This document shows, one piece after another, positions 14,157 to 26,300 of a stretch of DNA of 64,000 nucleotides. The notes beneath the pieces were generated by a model. The model was given only the letters and a program-made list of their open reading frames with translations. It was not told where the DNA came from and did no database searches. Each line of letters starts with the position of its first letter. Positions within the stretch are counted from its first letter, which is position 1. This stretch comes from Zygaena filipendulae. Taxonomy: Eukaryota > Arthropoda > Insecta > Lepidoptera > Zygaenidae. Location: NCBI GenBank assembly GCA_907165275.2, contig OU015650.1, forward strand, positions 13,484,001-13,548,000, written 5' to 3'. The position numbers were made by a program, and so were the translations under genes.

Positions 14157-14342
14157 ATGCCTTGTACATGTGTATCATTTGTAAAAAAAGTCAGTACTTT
14201 GCAGTCGACCCCTCCGCCGCCGCTGCAGCGCCGCTCCGCCGGCGACGCAAAGAAAACAACCCCACCTGCCTCCAGTATCGTGACACGAAATGGAGCCCGC
14301 AAAGCGAAAGTTCAAACCCGTGCCATGTCAGCTGGGACTAAG
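14157..14342 (+). CDS. HDAC6: HDAC6 candidate first coding exon
   Basis: This frame is open and runs in phase 0 to a donor at AAG|GTCGGT, then fuses in frame to the next exon ([11 protein letters not shown]). The downstream part ([20 protein letters not shown]) is basic and Ser/Thr-rich, as expected for the disordered HDAC6 N-terminus. The ATG at 14157 is the first in frame, but an acceptor-like 'ttgcag' at about 14202 means translation could begin elsewhere. Treat the first ~15 residues as unproven. Confidence 0.5.
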
Positions 14343-17300
14343 GTCGGTAGGATTCAATACTGTTAAGAATTCATATTTCTAAATCACACTGATCACAAAA
14401 GATTATAGCTTAGATTAAAACACAAAACATCAATATGAAACACTTTTTGGTCTCATAACTATGATAGCCAAGAAACATAGATACAAAATAAAAATTCAAT
14501 TAATAATAATCATTCATATGAGTTGAAATAATCATATTAAAAATATATAGAATTCAAGTGAAAATTAATGCACTTTTAATGTTCAAGGGTTTTACCTGGA
14601 AAACTTTATTTCATTGACTGAGTTATAATCCTGTAACATTATAATATCTTAGTCAATGGAATATCATTTTGAGATTATTATAACTACAAAAATAGTTTCA
14701 TTTACTCCAGCACAAACATTACTGTGTAAATCAGATGTGTAACTGATTATTGTGAGCTGATAACTGTTACTTATCTTTACAACTGTCAATATATTATAGA
14801 TAAACTTATTTGATGTTTTAATCTATTTATATAAAAAACAAGTAAAATCTAATGTCTGTACATTAAATATGTTTACTGATAATTGAAAATAGGAAAATTT
14901 TGTTTTTGTCTTTATTCACACTAATCTCTGAAACTACTGGAGGAGATTATGATTAGTTTGGAGCATCATATAGACTTTGTACACTCCAAACTGGCTGTCA
15001 AGAAAAAGTTATTGTGTTGTATTTTAAATGTAAATTTCACACAATTGAAGCAACACTATACTGTGTGTAGTGACTTGATTTCTAATTGCATCTTTATTAA
15101 TTTTTCACAGCCATCAGCATCATTACTTGCTGCTAAAAAGAAAGCACAGCTAAAGAAAAAACAGAAATTTATAGAGGTTTCAGTAAAGGATCCTTTTCAA
15201 ATTGTAAGTACAACAATAATTATTCTTTACCTCTGCTCAAAGCCTTTTTACCCCTTATAACGCTCCATTACTTATATAATCATATACCTCTTTCACATAC
15301 ATCTTACTAATCCTACTTTCTGTTGTGTGTTACTGTTTGTTACCCCTTTAAACTGAAACTGATTTGGATAGTATATGTTAACAATTACTTTTTTTGCCTT
15401 TGTGCACTTGTAATATCACTACTTTATTCAACCCAAAGACCTTTGATTCAACCACAGGCACAAAATTTTACAAATAAATCAAAATGACGATTTTTATATT
15501 CTCTTTTTTATCTTTTAAATTGTTGAAATAAATTGACAATTTAATCCTTGTTTTAAATTGTAAACAGGCCATGGATTCTAAGACAATAGTGAAAGGTCCC
15601 ACTGGATTTGTGACTGAGCCTCGCATGGTGGAGCATCGGTGTCTTTTTGATGAAAACCATCCAGAATCGCCAGAACGTTTGACAGCTGTTATTAACAGGT
15701 GATGCAATGTTTTTGCTAAATAAATTCCCACCCACCTTGTCTCCCTCATACTTTATTTCTTATTCCAAAACTGAATAGGAAACACTCAGTCCATACTTTT
15801 ATCTGTGATCTGTCTTTAGTCCTTTATGTATATTTTTTGAGTTCTGAAGAAATATATAAGGTGAGGCAAAATTTGCTGCAAATATTTACAGGACTGAAAG
15901 TATACGTTATCACAAATAGGATAAGTGAAAAAATAATATTATAAGTTTTTAGTTTTTCAGAATTGATCAGGAAAATAAAATCATTAAAAAACATCACCCT
16001 TATAAATAACTAACATTTAACAACTACGTTCACAAGGTATACAATACGCGTAGCTCACTAATACATTTACAAGGCACGCGCCACGCACACAGCGAGCGAA
16101 TTTTGCTACACCTTATATTGTAATTTAATTATTTTCAATGTAATGGTTTTGTAAATAAATTGTTTCTAAATATAATAAATTCTTCTTCCTAGATGTCGTG
16201 AAATGAAATTAATAGAACAGTGCAAGGAGTTTGAACCGCGAGCGGCGACTAAAGAGGAGCTGTTGCTTCTACATGCCCCATCGGTGTATGAAATGCTCGA
16301 GTCTACACACCAGAATAATGACCTTCAGTACTTAGAAGAGATCTCATCGAAATACGATTCCATATTCATCCATCCTGTAAGTTTTCTATAGCGACTTTTG
16401 ACAAAATCTCACCACATAATTTGGCATTATTATTAGTATTATGTTAGATTAAATTTGTGTTTTTGTTATTTTTAACACACTTCTGAAAAAGTAGGAGTTT
16501 CTCAATTCGACTGTGATGTTTTTTGTATCTTTGTTATGTGATTACTCAAAATTTTCCAAATCGGTCCGATTTGGAAAAATTTCTGTGTTGTTGTTATTAT
16601 ACATGTTAAATACCACCATGGTTCATTCTTATAGCAGCTCCAAAACTAACGTGGGTAACTGTGGGAGATCGATTAGTGATTAATAAAAAAAGGAACACAG
16701 TCAAATTACAGAGAAAACTTTAGAAAAAATATTTACCATGATGTGGGGATTGAACTCGCGTCAAATGGCGTAGACAGTTTCGCTGGCCACGTCTATATGA
16801 TGTGGTTGGTCACATCATGAATTGGCCAATTATTAGATGAACTGTGAGGAAAAAGTATAGCGATATCTATGATGTTTATTGACCAATTGTATTTGGCGCA
16901 TCGCCATGTCACCATTTTATGAAATGACCGGCCACATCATTAATTAATTAGCCAATTACGGTAATGTGAAATGCTCCTGACTCGTGTAGAGCACTCACGA
17001 GATGGCGTTGCTGGCGGCGGGCAGCGCCATCGACATGGCGGCGCGGGTGGCGCGCGGCGAGCTGCAGAACGCGATGGTGGCGGTGCGCCCGCCCGGCCAC
17101 CACGCCATGCGCGCGGAGCCCTGTGGATACTGCTTCTACAACAACGTGGCGCTCGCGGCCCGGCACGCGCTCGACAACTGCGGACTGAGCAGGTGAACGG
17201 TTCGACTTGACTTCACTGTCCGTACATATTATACGGTGATACTCTTGTTATTGTTTAGGATTGAATAGGGTACTTGTATGAATTTTTTTTTTCAGTTTAT

Positions 17301-20300
17301 TTTAAAGATATATGGCATACTTAAACAAAGCAAGAAAAAGAAAAAAAAAATATGCATAAATTAATTAAATAGAGCGTTTCAAAGTTCCTACTTTAGACCT
17401 TACCGCCGAAACGCGGAATGACGTCACTAGTTCAAAATTACGCCTTAGTGATAGAAATGTCACTGTCGTATTGACGGGGTCATGTGACACTGACAGACAG
17501 ATAACTTCAATATCCAAAAGCAAAATTAAGGTTGAACTGTGTCGAGTTACTTCCAAAAGTTCCAGTAAAGAATCGAAATGTATCTTACTGATGCATTTTA
17601 AAGTAAAAAACTTCAGAAAATGGAAAATATGCGTTGACTGTATGCACTTAGTTTCTTTTGCCTTCTCTGAAAGAGGTAAATGTTTCCTAAAAAAATAAAA
17701 GTGACGTCATGTGTCAAGCTTGGCTGTGATTGGTGTTTCGTTGCAACGTTCCGTTTCACAAATTTAAAAGTTGTATATTTTAGAAACTATTGAAATTTTT
17801 TTACTAAATCTTTCACGATAACGCTTTTCTAAGGCTTTATTTTTGAAATATTGACACAATTTATTTATTTATTTATTTATTTATTTACTTTAATCCACAG
17901 CACTTAAAAGCTAATTAACAGTACTTTTGTATAATGCTTACTGCCAATTACGGACTAACATTTTGTACACTATAGACATAAAAAAATACCATTACATTAT
18001 GTTGACACCTAGTTAAATTAAACAGCACTATTATTATACATGAATAGATAGGTATGCATATTTATTATAATAAATATATATAATAAATTTCATGCAAGTA
18101 CCCTATTGTTTCTTTATTTAAAAAGAAGAGGCCAATTTATGATAACGCATCAAGAATGACTTCTACTAAAAACTTTCATCCCCGTTTCACCCCCCTGCGG
18201 GTTGAATTTCTAAAACTTCTTAGTCTTCATGTCGTAAAAAAAACTAATGTCCAAGTTGCATGTTTCTACCTTCAATTATTTTGACTGGGCGTTGATGAGT
18301 CAGTTACCAAGCTTCTTTATAATAATTATGTAAGATGTGGCAAAATTAGATGTAAAATTTACAGGACAAACGGAAAAACAATATTATAAGTTTGGTAGTT
18401 TTTCAAAATACAGAGAAAATAAATTCATTAAAAAAACATTACAACTATATTCACAAGGTACACTTTACACGTAGCCCACTAATACGTATACAGGGCACGC
18501 GCCACGCGTATAGCGAGCGATGCATTAGCTGGTCAGCTCTCCATCGAGCTGACTAGCTGATGCATCAAGCGACGGTCGGGGTCATTGATCTTAAGATATG
18601 GACGCACGGCGATGTGTGTAAAGCGATTGAAAAGCGAGCGCCTACACAGGTAATTTTCTTTCTGATGATTTATTTTGTTTGAAAAAAAAAACAACTTCTT
18701 TATTTTATGAACATGTTCTTAACGGTGTATACTTTCAACCCTGTAAATATTTGCAGCTAATTTTACCACACCTTATATACATAGATATTCGATATGCTTG
18801 GATCACTTGCAGCCATTATCTCTCCCGAATATTCGATTTATCGCAATAAGTTTGGCCAAGGAAAAAATATGGTAATAAAGAGGTTCTCAATATTAAGATA
18901 TTGTTGAGGTCAAAAAGAGCTAACTTGAAACTCTAACTTATTTAAATTGTATGACTTTATCACTAATTGAAAAATCTGTTTTGGTTTCCACTTTCCAATG
19001 GTAAATGATCTATTTAGTTCTTACTTCAATCTAATCCATTTGATATTTTTATTTGTTTCAAGGATATTGATAGTGGACTGGGACGTGCATCACGGACAAG
19101 CCACGCAGCAGATGTTTTATGATGACCCGAGGTTTGGTTCACATATTTATTATTATTAGTAAGTTTGGATATAATCTCTTCAATTCATCTATTAAACCGA
19201 TTTTAAAAACTCTTTCACAGGTAGGAAGCTATATAGCTGGCTATATCATTGCCATAGAGCACTTTTTCTCTTTGGCATGTGGACTTCCTGCAGGAATTTC
19301 CAAAATTTAAACGGGAGAATAGCTAGTGAAATCTTTTATCTTCTAGGTCACTGACACACTGAATACTCACTAAACATCCTGCCAAACTTGGAAAAAAATT
19401 GGTAGTTTATGGAGATTAGAAGTCGGCTAAGAAAGGGTTTCTCTTAGCTACCGTGGAAATGCAAAAATGTTCCAACCCACGGTCGATACTAGATTGGTTA
19501 AGTAGACTCATACCAAAAAAAAAGGTACACCGTTAGACAATAAAACCTCCAGTTTTTAATTATACCAGTTAAAACAAAAAATGTACCTCTAAAACAAAAA
19601 TAAAATGCATTTATCTCAATTTTGAATAATGGTTGATTGAAAATTTTTGCATAATTACATCCATTAACGCGGTTGAAATCTCTGGTAATAATGTGGAATG
19701 TATGATGCGGCCCAGAGTGGTGTACTTCTCGGTGCACCGCTACGAGCACGGCGCGTTCTGGCCGAACCTGCGCCAGGCGGACTTCCACTACGTGGGCGCC
19801 GGCGAAGGCAAGGGGTACACCTTCAACGTGCCGCTCAACCAGACCGGCGCCGGCGACGCGGACTACCTCGCCGTGTGGCACCAGCTGCTGCTGCCCGTCG
19901 CCATCGAGGTATGACACGACGCGAACACGAGAAAAACACCATTGAAATTGATATAGAAAGAAAGAAAGAAAGATTTATTTGAGCAAAATCGGACAAATGA
20001 ACATAAAGAATAACACAAATGAAAATATGTTGTGGTTACGATTCCGACAGTCAAAAGTAATTGTTGACATACTTTGCGGGAGTTTTTTGGCGGGAATCAA
20101 AGATTGCGGTTCGGTCACTTATTTTCATGTCGATAAAAAATGGTTCAAATGGATTTTGCTATATGGATTTTTTATAACAATAAGGTGCCGTATTGGGCAA
20201 TGATTTCCTCAATGACGGTTTTTTATGTGCTCAAGAAGATATGACATTTCGAGCTGATTTCTTCAATTTCCTTCAAGAGCTCCGAGAAAGTTCTTGCAAG

Positions 20301-23300
20301 CTATAGTACTGTGGATTGAAATTTCAAACCGTACCGTACCGTAACGTACCCGTACCGTAACCGTAACGGTGCATTGTAATAGAAAACACATTGATCTAAT
20401 TTATTTTACTTGAAACTGACTAAATGCATTATATGCGAAAATCCATAAAAAAGAAGTAAGACCAGAAAAAGACCTATTTTGCGTGATGTGGGATTCTTAC
20501 ATTTTTTTACTTTATAAAAAGAAACTGAGTACCAACGCAATCAATTTATTCCTAATTATTATTAATAAAAAATATATATAATTCAATACAGCTATAAATT
20601 CATAAGACTTTCCTATATCTTTGATACATTATACACTGTCAGTGTTTAAAAACTACATAACCCATTTTTTTCGTAGACGAGCATCGTGAATTATCACAAA
20701 ATAAAGTTTTTGCTTACGTACGTCATAGACACCTATGAGAAATCTCAATCATCTGAATTAATTGAATTGTACTATTTCCTTTTTTAACTTTCAATTTCTC
20801 CGCCGCCGCAGTATCAACCGGAGCTGATCCTAGTGTCGGCGGGCTACGACGCGGCGGTCGGCTGCCCGGAGGTACTGCGTCTCATTCTATCTCCCACTAT
20901 GTAGAGGTATATGTGTCTCTTTCAGTTCTCGCCCGAGCTCGTACTCGTGTCCGCCGGGTACGACGCCGCCGTGGGCGACGAAAAGGTTTGACCTTTTGTT
21001 CTTAGTATCCCAATGTAAGAAAATACGAGATCATTTGAAACATTTACTCAAAAGTCCTGTAGGATTGCCGTGAAAAAGGAGAATCACTGGTTTTTCGAGC
21101 TGGTTTAAGAGAGCAGAGAAATTAGATACATTTTTAACAACTATAAGTAATTATTGTGTATCCAGCCCCGTCAGCCAAGAATGATCCAGTCAAAAGTCCA
21201 ATCTTTAAGTGGATCATGTGACATGACGAAACGTCCCTTACTTTTCTATAGCGATAATGATTGTAGATTGTCAACTTGGCTGAGGAGGCAGGTCTATTTA
21301 TGTCTTGCGAAAACATTCTACTCTATATAATATGTAGGTACTTCCCAGTTTTAACTGAGACAGTGTATTTGTGCTAAAAGTTGGACCGACGATTTGGGAC
21401 GCCATTGGATGCGGGAAGTACAGCGGGGTTAGCCAAGTTGATATTCTACGATCGTTAACACATAGAAAACTAGAATAGAAAACTTTGGTCAGCCAATCAA
21501 AATTCCAGTTTCAGGTGCCACTTGAAAACTAGAATTTTGAAAAATAGAAACTTATGTTTTTTATTCGTCAACGATTGTAGAATGACAACTTGGTTAACCA
21601 CGAGGGAGCGATCGTTGTGGCAATCCTTGGGGGAGGCTGTGTCCAGCTGTGGACGTCTTTCGGCTGACATGACGACGATGAGTGTATACTATGTGAACTA
21701 GGGCGAGATGAACGTGTCGCCGGCGTGCTACGCGTCGCTGACGCAGCTGCTGACGTGCGTGTGCGCGCGCGTGTGCTGCGTGCTGGAGGGCGGCTACTGC
21801 GCCGCGTCGCTGGGCGAGGCGTGCGCGCACACGCTGCGCGCGCTGCTCGGCCACCCCGCGCCGCCGCCGCAGCCGGGCGCGCCCAGCGACGGGTGAGGCC
21901 CGAGTGGCGACACACTGCACAATGCACACTAACCGCCGCACTCAGAGTCGACTTTAATGATTACTTAGTTAAGTATAGATTTTTAAAACTGCCGCAATCA
22001 GAGACGTTCAGTAAATTAATGTTAATTGGCATTTAATGAGATGTAACTTAATTAGTTAAATGCCAATTAACATTATTTTACTGAACGTCTCTGATTGCGG
22101 CAGTTTTGTTTTAAAAAATCTATACTTAACTAAGTGATCATTAAAGTCGACTCTGAGTGCGGCGGTAGTTACATCTCATTAAATGCCAATGGGGCATGTT
22201 GACTAATTTTTATTTTTAGTCCGTCTTGTAGATTATTAAAAAATATTGGACACGTATTTTTTCTTTTTTTACGTAATCAAAAAATAACGGCAATATATTG
22301 AGTTGAAATTTCGCGTGACGTCACTATTCTGACAGTTTGTATGGCGGTTTTAGCGGTTAGTGACGTCACGACCCCCTCACCCTAAACTTTAATGCGCTTT
22401 ATCTCTGTATATTTTAATTTATTTAAAAAAGTAAAAAATACGTGTATATTGTTTTTTTATTTTCTAACTGACGGACTAATTAGAATTTTGGTTTTCATAA
22501 CCTGGAGAATACCCAATTCCGCGGGAACTCCGATATTATCGCGGGTGAAACCGCGCGAGACAGCTAGTACTTGATATTCTTTGGGCGACCAGTTCTAATA
22601 AACCTCCCCCCCCCCCCCCCCCCGCCGCACAGGGTCCGCGACACGATACTCAACTGCATCTACGCGCACAAGCCGTACTGGCGCTGCTTCAACTACCAGG
22701 ACACGTACAGCGTGGACGCGTCCGTGCCCAACGTGGGCGACGGAGCGAAACAGAAGCATACGGTCGCCGTTCGGTGGGAGGGAGACGAGACTAGACCTGA
22801 CACCTTCGAGCTCAGAGGCGCCTACCCCGCGCAGGACGAAGACACCAGGAGGCGGTTCGCGGAGAGGCTTCGCCATTTGAGATTGGGTGAGCGGTTTGGT
22901 TTTTTACATCTCTCTGTCGAAAAACTTGCAGCAATGAAGCTAAACCTGGCTCAAAACACTTCGTCAACTTTTAGCATGAATTCAAATCGGCGATTCATTG
23001 AGTTGAACTTCCATGTGACGTCACGCCTAGGTACACTTAATACTTAGTTATGACGTCACGAGCCCCCACTCATAAACTTTAATGCGTTTTATCTAAATAT
23101 ATTTTCAATAAGTTGAAAAAGCAAAAAATACGTGCCTATAGTTATCATTACAGTCCACGGAGTGATGTTAATTAATAAAATATCTCGGATTGCAATTCAT
23201 AAGAATGTGTGCGTGTTGTATATGTTACTTCTTCAAGCTGAAATGAATTGAGATATTTCATATCCCGAATCACTACATAGTTTAAAACAAAGTCGCTCCC

Positions 23301-26300
23301 CGCTGTCTGTCCCTATGTATGCTTAGATCTTTAATACTACGCAACGGATTTTAGAGTTGGATGAGGAAGGTATTCTATATTTTATCCTGGAATTCCCGCG
23401 GGAACTCTGAAATTACCGCGGGTGAAACCGCGGGGGACGGCTAGTTAACAAATAGTATATCTTCCACCTCGGAGTTCTGGTTTATTGTACGAGGACGATG
23501 TCTGAATTTTGGATCAAATCATCAAGGTGGAGTTTCATATGAAATTTATTGGACATTGTATTGATATTTCAGTGACGCAGTTGTCGTACCCGCAGCACGC
23601 CGTGTGCTACGCCTACGACCCGGCTATGTTGAAACACAGGAATGTTGTGGAACCGTAAGTTGACATCCAAAAGTGCTCCATGACTGAACTTCGGGTTAAT
23701 CACGGTCTAACTGTATTTATATTTAACTGTAAGCTTTACATTACATTGTGTGTGCTTCTTAAAAGTATCCTATTTACTCCAATAACAATGTTGCTACTTT
23801 GCGACTTGCGACACGAAACCCGAACAAACAAAAGTATTTGTTTGTATTTACATTTCATTATAGGTATATTATTATTTATCATTACAAACACGTGTATAGC
23901 TGTTGAGTCCCGCAGCAGCAGCAAAATATTGTACAACAGTTTGGTACATTCGTTATCGTTTTCAAGTCTAGGGATGCAACGTAACTAGGTCGGAATGTGT
24001 TGGTCCCCCGGACCTTACCATGTCATAATCGAAGCGAAGTGTTAGGCGAAAAGCCGTTCCCCGTATTCAAACAATTCCAAACTTTATTCTTCTAAAGAAT
24101 TTGTTTTTGGCGCGTTTATTTTGTTTGGGTTTTTTCAATGTGTTAACATTAAAAAAACGTTACGTTAGTAATGGAACGGTTTTTTGGTGATTATTCCTCA
24201 ATGGTGCCTACATGATATAAAAAAAAAATCTTTTACGTCGACATTGCCATGGCCACTCTCGATCAGCATGCAAAGTTTGTGTTTCAAGCGGTCAAACGGT
24301 GTAGGGAGAGTTCGCGAAGCACACTTCCACTTTTTGATAATAATAATAATATAATAATAATAATAATAATAATAATGTTTTTCCCACCGGCGCGTGCGGC
24401 GCGTGCGGCGCGTGCCGGCCTGTGCAGCGACCACGTGGAGTGCCCGGAGCGCATCCTGCGCGTGCACGAGCGGCACCGCGCGTACGGGCTGCTGGCGCGC
24501 GTGCTGGCGCTGCCGCCGCGCCGCGCAACCGACGAGGAGCTGCTCGCCGTGCACGCGCCGGAGCACCTGCAGAGGTACGCAGCCGAATTACGTGACGTGA
24601 TTTTGGAGATTTTTCCAGCCTACACCCCCCCCCCCCCCCACCCCACCCCCCACCTCTAGTGAGATGTGGTGAGATTTCGCTCGGCCCCCTTTTCCCCCTC
24701 CCCTAATCTCACGTGATATTCTCAAAGTGCGAGAGAGTATATTTTAGTGGAAATTTCGTGAGGTGATTTTAGCGATTTTTCGACCCTCCCCCTCTCTACT
24801 CCTGATGAGATGCCATGAGATTTTGCTCTACCCAACCCTCTCCCCCCTTCCTTAAGGATTAATCTCACGTCAATTTTTTTTTAAATGCGAGAGAGTATAT
24901 TCTAGTTAAGAATAAGTAAAAACATAACCATAAAGCGTTTAATACATTTCTTTACGTTAATGAATGAATAGTTTTGTGTGCAAAAATCATCCGGCGACAC
25001 TGGTTTTCATCTGTTTTCATACTAAACCAAGTTGATGTCTCTTCTATCTGTTAGTTTCTGTTCTGTGGTACAGAAGCATCCCTCTCCGTGTCCCGCAGAC
25101 TTGGGTCTTTGTTGTTGTTGTAAAAATGCGGTTGTTTGTTTCGCAGACTAAAGAAGTTGTCGACGATGAAACTGCGAGAGCTGAACCAAGAGAAGGAGGC
25201 GTTCGACTCCGTGTACTTCCACCCGGACTCGCTGGAGAGCGCCGCGGTGGCCGTCGGCTGCGTGCTGCAGGTGAACTTTTTATAATTTGCTTATTGTTGT
25301 CCGCGGTAATTTCGGGGTTGCAAAGTTTGTACCGAACAATTCCGCGGGAACTCCGAAATTATCGCGGGTGAAACCGCGCAGGAAAGCTAGTATTATATAA
25401 AAATGAATCCCTATTTCCCTTGGTTACGGCATCGGGCGTAAACGTCTGGACTAATTACGCTAATTCTTTTTTTGTTGTGTTTGTTATTATAAGGAGAAGG
25501 TTCTTATGAATGAATGGAGTTCCTGCGCCAAATCCGCAACTCACGCGAGTAAAAGCGGGGCACAGCTTGTATCCGGATGTATGTATTAGTTTTTCGGTAA
25601 CCAAGTTTTTGTTTAATGTTATTACAGATTTTATTATTTATTTATTACTAGTTGTGCCCCGCGGTTTCACCCGCATTAATTTCAGAGTTCCCGCGGGAAT
25701 TCCGGGATGAAAAGTACCCTATGTGTTAATCTGATGCATAAGCTATAAGTGTTAATGTAAAGTTTCATTTAAATCCATCCAGTAGTTTTTGCGTGAAAGA
25801 GTAACAAACATCCATCCATTGATACAAACTTTCGCATTTATAATATTAGTAAGGATATTTTATTATTATTTATTTATATTGTAATAGGGTACTTGCATGG
25901 TTTTTTTGTTTTCACCTTATTTTAAAGATATATGGCCTACTAAAACAAAGCAAGAAAAAGAAAAAAATATATGCATAAATTAATTAAATAGAGCGTTTCA
26001 AAGTTCCTACTTTAGACTTTACCGCCGAAACGCGGAATGACGTCACTTGTTCAAAATTACGCATTATTAATCTGTGATAGAAATGACACTCGTATTGACA
26101 GCGTCATGTGACACTGACAGACAGATAACTTCAATATCCAAAATCGAAATTAAGGTTGAACTGTGTCGATTTACTTCCAAAAGTTCCAGTAAAGAATCGA
26201 AATGCATCTTACCGATGCATTTTACAGTAAAAAACTTCAGAAAATGGAAAATATGCGTTGACTGTATGCACTTAGTTTCTTTTGCCTTCTCTGAAAGAGG

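Noticed and set aside
17471..17698. A ~75-residue open frame conserved in three family B MITE copies (also 26074-26322 and 58247-58474)
   Set aside because: The copies are nearly identical at the DNA level, so the shared frame is expected. The third copy is frameshifted at its end, and there is no recognisable domain or codon-like substitution pattern.
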